A stretch of 55,025 nt of DNA, taken from Minisyncoccota bacterium. Its GTDB lineage: Bacteria > Patescibacteriota > Minisyncoccia > Phycocordibacterales > CAJQIN01. A model generated the notes under the pieces. The model saw nothing but the letters and a program-made list of their open reading frames with translations. It searched no databases and was not told where the DNA came from. Shown here piece after piece: positions 27,067 through 37,428 of this stretch. The stretch's first letter is position 1. The number at the start of each line of letters is the position of its first letter. The position numbers and the translations under genes were made by a program. The stretch covers positions 1 through 55,025 of the forward strand of contig CAJQIN010000017.1 in assembly GCA_905478465.1 (NCBI GenBank), read 5' to 3'.

Positions 27067-28356
27067 ATGAAAGAGTCATTTGTTGTTGAGGGATTAGGAG
27101 GAAAGCGAACACTCGTTGGAGAAATTCCTGTTCGAGGTTCAAAAAATGCTGTTTTGCCTGCCATGGCATCTTCTATTATTTTTAATGCACCTTTACGTCT
27201 TACTAACGTTCCTGATATAGAAGATGTGTATCGTATGTCGGAACTTTTGGAACATTTGGGAGCTAAAACAGAAAAAGTAAAAAAAAGAGAATATGTGATT
27301 AATGGGCATGATATTAAAGATTCTGTGATGGATGAGGTGTTGTCAAAAAAAATGCGAGCATCTATTATTCTTTCGGGCCCACTTCTTGCTAGATTTAAAA
27401 AGGTAACCTTTCCACATCCTGGAGGTTGTGTTATCGGTGCTCGTCCAATCGATCTTTTCTTATCTGGATTTGAAAAAATGGGAGCAACTGTGGACGAGAA
27501 AAAAGAAAGTTTTGTAATTAGTGCTCCAAAGGGTTTACGGGGGGCAAACATTTTTTTTGCTATTCCTAGTGTGACAGCAAGTGAGACATTTATCATGGCG
27601 GGAGTTTTAGCAAAAGGTACAACTTTTTTGAAGAATGTTGCCTTAGAGCCAGAAATAACTGCACTTGCAGAATTTTTAGTTTCTTGTGGTGCCAAGATAA
27701 AGGGTATTGGAACTCCTGTGTTGGAGATTACAGGAACAAATGGAAAGCTTTTAACACCTAAAATATACAAAACAATCCCAGATCGTCTTGAGACAGGTTC
27801 GTTTCTTATTCTGGCAGCTCTTGCTGGAAAAGATGTCACAATTACACATTGTCATCCGGAGCATATTGAAGCCCTTACAGACTTACTCATTTCAAGCGGT
27901 GTGTCTATTGAGATTGCAAAGAGTAGTATTCGTGTAAAACATACTGAAAAGAGTAAACTTAAGGCATTTAATATAAAAACGCATGAATATCCAGGTTTTC
28001 CAACAGATGTACAGGCACCAACTGTAGTATATCTAACGCAAGTAAAAGGGGAGTCTTTTGTTTTTGAAACCATTTTTGAAGGGCGGCTGCAGTTCACACA
28101 AGATTTGGTGAAGATGGGTGCAGATATTAAACTTTGGGATGCTCATCGAGCAACTATTCAGGGTCCGACACCGCTCAAAGGACGAGAAGTTGAGGGTCCT
28201 GATATTCGAGCTGGATTAGCTCTTCTTGTAGCAGCCATTATTGCAAAAGGAACTTCAACTATAAATAGCATTTACTATATCGATCGTGGGTATGAGAGAA
28301 TAGAAGAAAGATTTTCTGCACTTGGTGTTGATATAAAGCGTGTTTCAGGAGAATAA
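27067..28356 (+). CDS. murA: UDP-N-acetylglucosamine 1-carboxyvinyltransferase
   Basis: IPVRGSKNAVLPAMASSI, PGGCVIGARPIDLF, YPGFPTDVQAPTVVYLTQVKG. Confidence 0.95.
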   Translation: MKESFVVEGLGGKRTLVGEIPVRGSKNAVLPAMASSIIFNAPLRLTNVPDIEDVYRMSELLEHLGAKTEKVKKREYVINGHDIKDSVMDEVLSKKMRASIILSGPLLARFKKVTFPHPGGCVIGARPIDLFLSGFEKMGATVDEKKESFVISAPKGLRGANIFFAIPSVTASETFIMAGVLAKGTTFLKNVALEPEITALAEFLVSCGAKIKGIGTPVLEITGTNGKLLTPKIYKTIPDRLETGSFLILAALAGKDVTITHCHPEHIEALTDLLISSGVSIEIAKSSIRVKHTEKSKLKAFNIKTHEYPGFPTDVQAPTVVYLTQVKGESFVFETIFEGRLQFTQDLVKMGADIKLWDAHRATIQGPTPLKGREVEGPDIRAGLALLVAAIIAKGTSTINSIYYIDRGYERIEERFSALGVDIKRVSGE

Positions 28357-28358
28357 AT

Positions 28359-29372
28359 ATGAGTATATTTTCACAAAAACTTGGTATTGATTTAGGAACA
28401 GCAAATACGTTGGTGTATGTTCCTGGAAAAGGTGTGGTTCTCAATGAGCCTTCGGTTGTAGCTGTATCTGAAGATGATAATCAGATTATGGCTATTGGAA
28501 ATGAAGCTAAAACTATGGTTGGAAGAACTCCCGACAATATTATTGCTTATCGCCCAATGAAAGATGGAGTGATAGCCGACTATCGAGTGACTGAAGCAAT
28601 GCTTAGATACTATATTAGAAAAGCCCTTGGAAAATGGAGTATCTTTCGTCCTGATGTACTTATATCAGTACCCGCAGGTGTAACGTCAACTGAGAGGCGC
28701 GCTGTAGTAGAAGCTGCTGTGCGAGCGGGTGCAAAGAATGCCTACGTGGTAAAAGAACCCATCTTGGCCGCTATTGGTGCTGGTATTCCTATTCAAGAAG
28801 CCCATGGACATATGATTGTTGATATTGGCGGAGGTACAACAGATGTGGCGGTAATTTCTCTAGGTGGTATTGTTGCTTCAACTTCAGTGAAGGTAGCAGG
28901 AAATAAGTTGGATAATGCTATTACAGACTACGTGAAGAAAACATTTAACCTTGCTGTAGGTGATAAGACAGCAGAAGAAATTAAGATTACTATTGGTTCA
29001 GCAATTCCTGTGGAAGAAGAATTGGTGATGACAATTAAAGGGCGCGATTTAGTCACTGGACTTCCGCGCTCTGTTGAGATTAAAACAAATGAAATTGTAA
29101 AAGCTATTACACGAGAACTACGTTCGATAATCGAAGCCATAAAAAATGTATTACAAGAGACGCCTCCAGAACTTTCATCTGACATTATTGACCTAGGTAT
29201 CACAATGACAGGAGGATCTTCTCAACTTCGTAATCTTCCTGAGCTTGTTTTTCGTCGAACTGGAGTGAGGGCACATCTTGCAGATGAAGCACTTTTTTGT
29301 GTTGTGACTGGTACGGGTGTAGCCCTTGAGCACTTGCATATATATAAGAAATCAATTATTGCAAAACGGTAA
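28359..29372 (+). CDS. mreB: rod shape-determining protein MreB (paralogue 1)
   Basis: LGIDLGTANTLVYVPGKGVVLNEPSVVAV; IVDIGGGTTDVAVISLGG. Confidence 0.95.
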   Translation: MSIFSQKLGIDLGTANTLVYVPGKGVVLNEPSVVAVSEDDNQIMAIGNEAKTMVGRTPDNIIAYRPMKDGVIADYRVTEAMLRYYIRKALGKWSIFRPDVLISVPAGVTSTERRAVVEAAVRAGAKNAYVVKEPILAAIGAGIPIQEAHGHMIVDIGGGTTDVAVISLGGIVASTSVKVAGNKLDNAITDYVKKTFNLAVGDKTAEEIKITIGSAIPVEEELVMTIKGRDLVTGLPRSVEIKTNEIVKAITRELRSIIEAIKNVLQETPPELSSDIIDLGITMTGGSSQLRNLPELVFRRTGVRAHLADEALFCVVTGTGVALEHLHIYKKSIIAKR

Positions 29373-29407
29373 TATTTTTAAGGATATAATTCTTGAATTA
29401 AAAAAGT

Positions 29408-30058
29408 ATGACAAAAATATTTGAAGGACTATCTTTAGAAAATATTCACCATACATATATTTGCACGGGTGATCGTGGTTTATTGCTGGGTCAGATTAAA
29501 AAATTTGCAGAAGATGAGTTGGGGATTTTGACTAGATCTAATCCTGATTTTTGGATAGGTGAATTTGAATCATTTGGAGTTGAGGATAGTCGATATATCA
29601 AAGGTTTGCAAAAACATACAAGCGTAGCTTCTTTGCAGGTTTTTGTTATTGCAACATATTCTATGACACGTGAAGCACAAAATGCTTTTTTGAAGGTTAC
29701 GGAAGAGCCTTCAAAAAATACATGTTTCTTTTTTATAGTGCCTTCTTCTGAAATTATGCTTCCTACAATGCTGTCTCGTGCTGTACATGTTGTTGAACAA
29801 AAAGGTAGACATGTCGATGTGTCAGATGCTGAATTATTTATCGGGTCTACTTTTTCTAAACGCATGAAGATAGTAGATTCTTTTGTGAAAAATAATAAAA
29901 AAGGTGAAATATTGAGTTTTATTAATCACTTAGAATATCTACTTGCTGTAGATAAAAATCCCGTATCTTTGCATGCTGTATATGAGACACGAAAAAAAAT
30001 TTATGGACGTTCTCCTTCTGTAAAAACTATTTTGGAACATTTGGCTATTGCTGTATAG
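29408..30058 (+). CDS. DNA polymerase III delta'-like subunit
   Basis: SMTREAQNAFLKVTEEPSKNTCFFFIVPSSEIMLPTMLSRAV typical of HolB/clamp-loader AAA. Confidence 0.75.
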   Translation: MTKIFEGLSLENIHHTYICTGDRGLLLGQIKKFAEDELGILTRSNPDFWIGEFESFGVEDSRYIKGLQKHTSVASLQVFVIATYSMTREAQNAFLKVTEEPSKNTCFFFIVPSSEIMLPTMLSRAVHVVEQKGRHVDVSDAELFIGSTFSKRMKIVDSFVKNNKKGEILSFINHLEYLLAVDKNPVSLHAVYETRKKIYGRSPSVKTILEHLAIAV

Positions 30059-30115
30059 TTTTTTTGAATATGGTAAAGTGGATATATTAATTAAAAAAAT
30101 AGCAAATAAATTAGA

Positions 30116-30661
30116 ATGGATTTTACAACATTTAAACAAAATATCACTAAGATTGAAGAATGGTTATCAAAAGAGTATCAATCTTTACGTACAGGAAAAG
30201 CAACTCCTCTTATTCTTGATAATATTATTGTTGAAAGTTACGGGGCAAAAATGAAAATAAATCAGGTTGCTGGTGTTACTATTGAAGATTCCAGAACGTT
30301 ACGAATAATTCCTTGGGATAAAAATCAAACTATTGATATAGAAAAAGCTATTACTACATCTAATTTAGGATTATCAGTAAATGTTGATGATGCTGGTTTG
30401 AGAATTATTTTTCCGGAGCTTACAGCTGAACGTCGAGAGGGATTTATTAAAATATCGAGGGCAAAACTCGAGGATGCGCGTATTTCTCTTCGGAAAGAAC
30501 GAGATGAAATAAAAAGTCAGATAGAAAAGAGTAAGAAAGATGGAGAAATAAATGAAGACGAAGAGCGGCGTTTTAAAGATGAGATGCAAAAAATAATTGA
30601 ATCTGCGAATTCCTCACTCGAGGGTATTGCTGACAAAAAAGAACAGGATATAAAAATGTAA
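30116..30661 (+). CDS. frr: ribosome recycling factor
   Basis: EWLSKEYQSLRTGKATPLILDNI, PWDKNQTIDIEKAI, FPELTAERREGFIK. Confidence 0.95.
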   Translation: MDFTTFKQNITKIEEWLSKEYQSLRTGKATPLILDNIIVESYGAKMKINQVAGVTIEDSRTLRIIPWDKNQTIDIEKAITTSNLGLSVNVDDAGLRIIFPELTAERREGFIKISRAKLEDARISLRKERDEIKSQIEKSKKDGEINEDEERRFKDEMQKIIESANSSLEGIADKKEQDIKM

Positions 30662-30677
30662 TAGACAGTTAATACGC

Positions 30678-31784
30678 ATGACCATTTTACTTTTTTTGAT
30701 AATACTAGGGGCGCTTGTGTTTGTGCATGAGCTTGGTCATTTTGTTATGGCGAAGCTTGCTGGTATTCGTGTTGATGAATTTGGTATCGGATTTCCGCCA
30801 AAAATTTTTAGTGTACGATACGGAGAAACTGAGTACTCAGTTAACGTCATCCCGTTTGGTGGATTTGTAAAAATATTTGGTGAATCTTTGGATGATATTA
30901 ATGATTCTGAAGAGGAAGACAAGACAAGAAGTTTTGTTTCAAAATCAAAATGGTGGCAGGCTTTGATATTGGTGGCAGGCGTGACTTGTAATATTATCTT
31001 TGCTTGGGTACTTATTTCTGTAGGTTTTATGATCGGTCAACCAACTCCTGTTGATTATGGTGGTTCTGTCGCGGTGCAAGATCCTGGACTTGTTGTATTA
31101 CAAATAGAAAAAGAATCACCTGCGGAGATGGCAGGGTTACGTGTTGGAGATGTTGTAGAAACTATTTCGGCACCTGATGCTAGTATTTTGCCAAAAGGTA
31201 TTCTGGATATAGATTCTTTTCAGAATTTTGTGAAAATGCACCAGGATGACACATTGTCACTTGTGTATAAAAGAGGAGATGAGATTTTTGGAACTACTAT
31301 TTTACCGGAAGATGGTTTTATTGAGGACAGGAAGGGATTAGGTGTGGCCATTGAAATGATTGGCACACTATCTCTTCCTCCACATCAGGCTTTTTGGGAG
31401 GGTGCAAAAACAACACTATCTCTGACTAGAACTGTGGCGATTGAGCTAGGTAAATTTTTTGGACGACTTTTTACTGGTAATGCAGGATTTGGCGAAGTGA
31501 CCGGGCCTATTGGTATAGTTGGACTTGTTGGAGATGCTGCCACTCTTGGTTTTGTACATATCCTTTCATTTACTGCCATTATATCTATTCATCTTGCCAT
31601 CATTAATCTTGTACCATTCCCGGCTCTCGATGGAGGAAGACTTCTTTTTGTTATCATTGAGGCAATTATTCGTCGACCTGTTCCTGTAATGTTTTTTCGT
31701 ATTGCTAATACTGTTGGTTTTGTGTTACTGCTCGGTCTCATGATTGTTGTCACATATAATGATATTTTAAAATTATTTCTGTAA
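30678..31784 (+). CDS. rseP: RIP metalloprotease RseP (site-2 protease)
   Basis: VFVHELGHFVMAKLAGIRVDEFGIGF; PDZ segment; NLVPFPALDGGRLLF. Confidence 0.94.
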   Translation: MTILLFLIILGALVFVHELGHFVMAKLAGIRVDEFGIGFPPKIFSVRYGETEYSVNVIPFGGFVKIFGESLDDINDSEEEDKTRSFVSKSKWWQALILVAGVTCNIIFAWVLISVGFMIGQPTPVDYGGSVAVQDPGLVVLQIEKESPAEMAGLRVGDVVETISAPDASILPKGILDIDSFQNFVKMHQDDTLSLVYKRGDEIFGTTILPEDGFIEDRKGLGVAIEMIGTLSLPPHQAFWEGAKTTLSLTRTVAIELGKFFGRLFTGNAGFGEVTGPIGIVGLVGDAATLGFVHILSFTAIISIHLAIINLVPFPALDGGRLLFVIIEAIIRRPVPVMFFRIANTVGFVLLLGLMIVVTYNDILKLFL

Positions 31785-31889
31785 TGTTTTTTGGGATTAT
31801 CTGTGTATATAATATTTTTTTATATGAAAGTGTTACAATATAATATATAAATTAAATATGTTATTACGTATAACTAAATAAAATATACA

Positions 31890-32459
31890 GTGAATAAAGG
31901 ATTCTCACTTATCGAAATGCTTGTTGTGCTCGCTATTGTTACTATTATATCAGCGGTTATTCTTGTTGATCGTGGAGGATTAAATGACAATCTTCTTTTG
32001 AAACAATCTATTGATACGGTGACTCTTGCTATTCATAGGGCACAGGTAGAGGGTTTGGCTGTGTTGGAAGATCCAGATAATATTGATAATTTTGAAATTG
32101 GATATGGAGTATATATAGAAAGTGGTTCTGACAAAATTGTGTATTTTGTAGATCGTAATAGCAATGGTATATATGATGGTGATATTGATGACATTGAGGT
32201 GGGTGATGAGGCTACGGAAAATGACATTTTTACTTTACGAAATGCAAATATAGAGGATGTTATTGCTGATGGTACTACATTTGATACTGGTGATGCTATA
32301 AATATTACATATAAACGACCTAGGCCAGATGTTTCTTTTTTTGATAATGATGGAAAAGAGTATTCTTCTGTCATCATAAAGATGCAGACAACAAATACTG
32401 ATTTGGGGGTAGACATTATAATAGGTGCAGGATCAGAAATTTCAGTTGAAAGAAATTAA
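31890..32459 (+). CDS. type IV pilin-like prepilin (GspH/FimT-like)
   Basis: GTG start; KGFSLIEMLVVLAIVTIISAVI class III signal. Confidence 0.8.
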   Translation: MNKGFSLIEMLVVLAIVTIISAVILVDRGGLNDNLLLKQSIDTVTLAIHRAQVEGLAVLEDPDNIDNFEIGYGVYIESGSDKIVYFVDRNSNGIYDGDIDDIEVGDEATENDIFTLRNANIEDVIADGTTFDTGDAINITYKRPRPDVSFFDNDGKEYSSVIIKMQTTNTDLGVDIIIGAGSEISVERN

Positions 32460-32460
32460 T

Positions 32461-33012
32461 ATGATAGATACGTATACACAAACAAAACAAAGTATGAATA
32501 AAGGGTTTACTCTTCTTGAAGTAATTGTTTCTTTGGGAGTTTTTTCTATCATTGCTCTTATGGCGGTTGGAGCGATGATTACTATTTTAAATTTAAATAA
32601 CCAGGTTCGCGACAGTCAGTCTCTTGTTAATTCATTAAATTTTGCTGTTGAATCTATGTCTAGAGATGTACGTTTTGGTAGTAACTATAATTGTGGTAAT
32701 GGAGAATCTAATTGTGATGACGGTGCAAACTTTATACAAATAGATTTTTCTGAAAATGGGTCGCTTAGTTCTATTGCGTATCATATTGAAGATGGGCGTT
32801 TAATACGTACAACAAAAGGTTTCTCTAATTTTGTAACACCAGAAGGTGTGTATATTGATTCATTCAAGGTCTATGCGGTCGGCATAGAAGATGATGGTGT
32901 TCATCCTAGGGCAACTTTTGTACTTTCAGGAACAATTATTTCTGGTTCAGAAGATATATCTTTCTCAATACAAACAACTGTCTCCCAGAGGCTTCCTAAG
33001 GATAACGTATAA
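32461..33012 (+). CDS. type IV prepilin-like minor pilin
   Basis: NKGFTLLEVIVSLGVFSIIALMAVGA; ATG at 32461 preferred over track start 32425. Confidence 0.8.
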   Translation: MIDTYTQTKQSMNKGFTLLEVIVSLGVFSIIALMAVGAMITILNLNNQVRDSQSLVNSLNFAVESMSRDVRFGSNYNCGNGESNCDDGANFIQIDFSENGSLSSIAYHIEDGRLIRTTKGFSNFVTPEGVYIDSFKVYAVGIEDDGVHPRATFVLSGTIISGSEDISFSIQTTVSQRLPKDNV

Positions 33013-33019
33013 ATAATAT

Positions 33020-33541
33020 ATGAAATATTTTTCTTTTATAAAACATGAGACAAAAAAAGATATATCATCAAGAGGTTTTACCCTTATAGAGATGCTCGTT
33101 GCGGTATTGATAATCTCATTAGTACTTGGTGTTGGCTTTAATGTGATCGGAAGAGGAATGATTACATTGTTTTCTTCCAGAGATCAGATTACTGCTTTTT
33201 ATCTTGCTCAAGAAGCTGTGGAGTCGGTAAAAAATGTTCGTGATACTAATTTTTTGGGTAAGAATGATTGGCTCGAGGGGTTAGATGTCTGTTTTAATAA
33301 TGATTGTGCTGTTGATATTTTGGATTCTGATGGAATTATTAATACGGTTCATAACAATTCTTATCTTAAAAAAAATAGCAGTGGTGCTTATGGTTATGCT
33401 GATGGGGAAGATTCTAGATTTATTCGTTCTTTTAATCTTGAGGATCTTGGTGGTCAAGAGGTCCGTATAAATGTTGTTGTTGTGTACGGAAGGGGCGGTA
33501 AGAGTTTTACTACAAGTGAGCATATATTTAATTGGAGATAA
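33020..33541 (+). CDS. type IV prepilin-like minor pilin
   Basis: SRGFTLIEMLVAVLIISLVLGVG. Confidence 0.8.
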   Translation: MKYFSFIKHETKKDISSRGFTLIEMLVAVLIISLVLGVGFNVIGRGMITLFSSRDQITAFYLAQEAVESVKNVRDTNFLGKNDWLEGLDVCFNNDCAVDILDSDGIINTVHNNSYLKKNSSGAYGYADGEDSRFIRSFNLEDLGGQEVRINVVVVYGRGGKSFTTSEHIFNWR

Positions 33542-33543
33542 CT

Positions 33544-34020
33544 ATGATGTATAATAAAACAAAAGGATTTGCACTTTTCTACGCTGTTGTAATTGTTGGT
33601 GTCATAAGTATTGTTACGTTTTCTGTTTCAAAAATTACACTTAGTGAAGTGCAACTTTCTATTCTAGGTAAGAGGTCGCAGCAAGCATTTTTTGCTGCAG
33701 ATACTGGACTTGAATGTGCTTTGTATCTAGATACAAAAAAAGCACTATTTATTCCTCAGGATATTCTTGATGAAATTGATTATGATATTCTGGATAGTGA
33801 ATGTGCAGGTAACTCTGTCGCTAGAACCAGGGTTGAAATTGAGGGTGAAGAAGTATTTACTTTTTATATAGATAATCTAGAAAATAATACATGTGCAAAA
33901 GTTACTGTAACAAAAAAAGAAGTGTTATCGTCTAAAATTAGAACAACGATTGAGTCCAAAGGAAGAGATAGGTGTGACGGTGGTAGACAGGTAGAGCGTA
34001 CCATTTCAACAGAATACTAG
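33544..34020 (+). CDS. PilX/GspK-like minor pilin lacking Glu5
   Basis: TKGFALFYAVVIVGVISIVTFSVSKI; ATG at 33544 (MMYNKTKGF); overlaps previous ORF in the track. Confidence 0.65.
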   Translation: MMYNKTKGFALFYAVVIVGVISIVTFSVSKITLSEVQLSILGKRSQQAFFAADTGLECALYLDTKKALFIPQDILDEIDYDILDSECAGNSVARTRVEIEGEEVFTFYIDNLENNTCAKVTVTKKEVLSSKIRTTIESKGRDRCDGGRQVERTISTEY

Positions 34021-34096
34021 AGTATTTCTATAAGGTGGACTTTTTTATAGTGATTTTTGTGGACTGACTAGGTCTTTTCGTATACTATATAGTGTA

Positions 34097-35365
34097 ATGT
34101 TGCAATCACAATTGTTTACAAAAACACGAAAAGAGGCCCCAAAAGATGAGGTTTCAAAGAATGCACAACTTCTTGTTCGGGCTGGTTTTGTGTATAAAGA
34201 AATGTCAGGCGTGTATTCATACCTTCCTCTTGGACTTCGTGTCCTTACTAACATACAAAAGATTATTCGAGAAGAATTAGATACTGTTGGTGCTCAAGAA
34301 ATGATAATGACGTCCTTGCAAAAAAAAGATATTTGGGAAAAGACTGGACGATGGAATGACGAAATTGTTGATGATTGGTTCAAAACAAAACTTAAAAATG
34401 ACACAGAAGTAGGTCTCGCTTTTACACATGAAGAACCGTTGACAGCTATCCTGCAAGAATACATTTCTTCATATAAAGATATGCCAGTGTATGCATATCA
34501 GTTTCAAACAAAATTTCGAAATGAACTTCGTGCTAAGTCTGGTATTATGAGAGGAAAAGAATTTTTAATGAAAGATCTGTATGATTTTTCTTTGAATAAG
34601 ACAGAACATGAAATTTTTTATGAGAAGATGAAAGAGGTATATATGAGAATCTTCAATAGGGTAGGTATTGGTGCGCAGACATATTTAACCATGTCTTCAG
34701 GGGGTTCTTTTTCTAAGTATTCTTTTGAATTTCAGACTCTCTCTTCTGCAGGTGAGGATATTATTATTTATGATGAAAAGAAGGGGGTTGCTATAAACAA
34801 AGACGATTTCTCTGATGAACTTTTGAATGATTTTGATTTGAAAAAAGAGGACATGAATTTTAAAGAATCTTCTTCTATTGAAGTAGGTGATATTTATTCT
34901 CTTGGCGAAAAATATTCTAAAGCCCTTGGATTGAAATACAAAGATGTTGATGGAAAAGAACAGTATGTTTATATGGGCTCATATGGAATTGGTGTTACGA
35001 GGCTCATGGGAGCTATTGTCGAGGTGTATGGTGATGATGCTGGTCTTGTGTGGCCACATGAGGTTGCACCCTTTCATGTACATTTGATAACGATAGGAGA
35101 TGATAAGGAGGTGGTATCAAAAGCCAAAAAAATAAAACATACTTTTGAGCAAGGTGGTCTGCAAGTGTTGTGGGATGATAGAAAATGTGGTCCTGGTCAA
35201 AAATTTGCTGACTCTGATTTGATTGGCATTCCTCTCCGTATTGTTGTGAGTATGAAAACTATAGAAAGTGGTGAATTTGAAATAAAAAAACGTATAAATG
35301 GTGAAGTTACTTTTCTCAAAGAAGAAAGTATTACGGCTGATATTCTTAAAAATATGTGCATATGA
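34097..35365 (+). CDS. proS: prolyl-tRNA synthetase
   Basis: SGVYSYLPLGLRVLTNIQKIIREELD, FRNELRAKSGIMRGKEFLMKDLYDF, YGIGVTRLMGAI. Confidence 0.95.
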   Translation: MLQSQLFTKTRKEAPKDEVSKNAQLLVRAGFVYKEMSGVYSYLPLGLRVLTNIQKIIREELDTVGAQEMIMTSLQKKDIWEKTGRWNDEIVDDWFKTKLKNDTEVGLAFTHEEPLTAILQEYISSYKDMPVYAYQFQTKFRNELRAKSGIMRGKEFLMKDLYDFSLNKTEHEIFYEKMKEVYMRIFNRVGIGAQTYLTMSSGGSFSKYSFEFQTLSSAGEDIIIYDEKKGVAINKDDFSDELLNDFDLKKEDMNFKESSSIEVGDIYSLGEKYSKALGLKYKDVDGKEQYVYMGSYGIGVTRLMGAIVEVYGDDAGLVWPHEVAPFHVHLITIGDDKEVVSKAKKIKHTFEQGGLQVLWDDRKCGPGQKFADSDLIGIPLRIVVSMKTIESGEFEIKKRINGEVTFLKEESITADILKNMCI

Positions 35366-35403
35366 CCCTTGCGAAAAAATGGAAGTTTTTGAAAAAAAAG
35401 ATT

Positions 35404-36450
35404 ATGAATTGGCAACTTTCATTGTCGAATGATATTGGTATTGACCTTGGAACGGCAAATACTTTAGTGTATATGAAAGGAAAAGGGATTGTTGTTAATG
35501 AACCCTCTGTCGTGGCAGTAAATCAAAAAACAGGAAATGTTGTGGCGGTTGGTTCTGAAGCAAAGCGCATGCTGGGACGTACTCCTCAGCATATTGTTGC
35601 TGTTAGGCCTCTAGTTGATGGTGTTATTTCTGATTTTGAAATCACGGAAGAAATGATGATACATCTTTTGAATAAAGCGCAAGAAGGTTCACGAAAAATA
35701 CTTGGTCCAAGAGTTGTTGTTGGAGTTCCTTCAGGTATTACAAATGTTGAAATACGAGCTGTTCGTGATGCTACCAAAAGTGCTGGAGCACGTGAAGTGC
35801 ATATTGTAGAGGAACCAATGGCTGCTGCAATTGGTATTAAATTACCTGTGAGTAGTCCTATCGGATCAATGATTATGGATATAGGAGGGGGAACTTCAGA
35901 TATTGCGGTTATCTCTCTTAATGGAATAGTTCAATCTAGAAATCTACGTATCGCTGGAGATCGCTTTAATCAAAATATTATTTCATACGTTAGAGATAAT
36001 TTTAAAATTTTAATTGGCGATAAAACAGCCGAAGATATAAAGATTACCATAGGTAACATTTTAGAGTCTGAAAAACCAGAAGAAATGAAGGTCCGTGGTC
36101 GTGATCTTGTGACTGGTTTACCTAGGGAGGTGGTCTTGACTGAAACTGATATACGGGAAGCTATTTCACATTCGATTGATAGTCTTATTGAAACAGCAAA
36201 AGCTGTTCTTGAAACTACTCCCCCTGAGATTTTGTCAGACGTTATGGTTCATGGAATTTATCTTGTTGGTGGTGGAGCACTTATCAAGGGTTTACCTGAA
36301 TTACTTAGAGAGTATCTCATGTTGCCCGTACAGGTGGCTAATGAGCCTCTGACTGCTGTTGCTAGAGGGGCAGGTATCATTCTAGAGAATATTGAAGTCT
36401 ATAGAGATGTCCTTATCGTAAATGAAGATGAGCTTGCACCAAAAAAGTAA
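35404..36450 (+). CDS. mreB: rod shape-determining protein MreB (paralogue 2)
   Basis: NDIGIDLGTANTLVYMKGKGIVVNEPSVVAV; MIMDIGGGTSDIAVISLNG; followed by mreC. Confidence 0.95.
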   Translation: MNWQLSLSNDIGIDLGTANTLVYMKGKGIVVNEPSVVAVNQKTGNVVAVGSEAKRMLGRTPQHIVAVRPLVDGVISDFEITEEMMIHLLNKAQEGSRKILGPRVVVGVPSGITNVEIRAVRDATKSAGAREVHIVEEPMAAAIGIKLPVSSPIGSMIMDIGGGTSDIAVISLNGIVQSRNLRIAGDRFNQNIISYVRDNFKILIGDKTAEDIKITIGNILESEKPEEMKVRGRDLVTGLPREVVLTETDIREAISHSIDSLIETAKAVLETTPPEILSDVMVHGIYLVGGGALIKGLPELLREYLMLPVQVANEPLTAVARGAGIILENIEVYRDVLIVNEDELAPKK

Positions 36451-37144
36451 ATTTCGAATTGTTGTTGTTTTTGGCATCTTTATAGGATTGTTATTTTTGT
36501 TATCGAACATGTTACAGTCTGTCGTATTTTTTGTTGCAAGTCCTGCGTGGAAAATTGGGGAAATTTTTTCTGGTTACTCTGTAATTTTGCATTCAAAAGA
36601 TTCTTTGTTACAAGAAAATAAAAGACTAAAAGAGCAGATAACTTTTCTCCAAGCAGAAAGTTCTATACATAATAATGCTGATAATGATTCCTCGAAAGCT
36701 TCTGTTGTTGTACGTCCTCCTCAGAGTTTGTATGGAACTTTGATAGTGCGAATCAAAGATATTCCTGTTGAGAAAGGGGATTATGTCTTAGTGGGTAGTA
36801 ATATTATGATTGGTATGGTCGACGATGTGTCTTTTGGATTTGCAAAAGTGATATTATTTTCACTTCCTGGGTACACACAAAATTTTGTTGTACAGCGTTC
36901 AGGAATACCTCTTGTCGTCGAAGGGCGGGGTTCAGGAAATATGCGAGCACGACTACCGTATGGTGCAGACATAGAAGTACATGATGTTGTTGTAGATCCA
37001 TTATCATCACGAATTATTGCAGAAGTTATTGATGTGTCTGAGGAAGACACGGATACCTTTATGAATGTGTTACTTAAAACACCTGTGAATATACTTGAAC
37101 TTCAGGATGTATATATTAGGGCACAAGAATCTCTTAAAATATAA
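36422..37144 (+). CDS. mreC: rod shape-determining protein MreC
   Basis: N-terminal TM, coiled coil, KGDYVLVGSNIMIGMVDDVSFGFAKVILFS; between mreB and mreD. Confidence 0.85.
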   Translation: MKMSLHQKSKFRIVVVFGIFIGLLFLLSNMLQSVVFFVASPAWKIGEIFSGYSVILHSKDSLLQENKRLKEQITFLQAESSIHNNADNDSSKASVVVRPPQSLYGTLIVRIKDIPVEKGDYVLVGSNIMIGMVDDVSFGFAKVILFSLPGYTQNFVVQRSGIPLVVEGRGSGNMRARLPYGADIEVHDVVVDPLSSRIIAEVIDVSEEDTDTFMNVLLKTPVNILELQDVYIRAQESLKI

Positions 37145-37146
37145 TT

Positions 37147-37404
37147 ATGTTTTTTTTACGAATATTTTCATACATTGTACTGAGTGTTGTTATTCTATTT
37201 TTTCCATGGTGGTTTGCGGGTACGGTTCTCTTCTTATTTTTTTGTTTTTTCAAGAAATATTATGAAGGAATATTTTTTGCATTTATGTACGATTTATTAT
37301 TTTCTGTCCCAGTGACACACTTCTGGGGAAGTGTGCATGTTGTTTTTTTTACAGCGTTGATAGTGTTTGTTTTTATTGAAAATGTTCGAAAACGTCTTCT
37401 ATAA
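37147..37404 (+). CDS. mreD: short MreD-like membrane protein
   Basis: 85-aa hydrophobic protein between mreC and PBP2. Confidence 0.6.
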   Translation: MFFLRIFSYIVLSVVILFFPWWFAGTVLFLFFCFFKKYYEGIFFAFMYDLLFSVPVTHFWGSVHVVFFTALIVFVFIENVRKRLL

Positions 37405-37428
37405 AGTTCCGATGTTATACTGAATAAA

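Noticed and set aside
27024-27839. 271-aa minus-strand ORF
   Set aside because: Fully antisense to murA, which has strong family motifs; shadow ORF.
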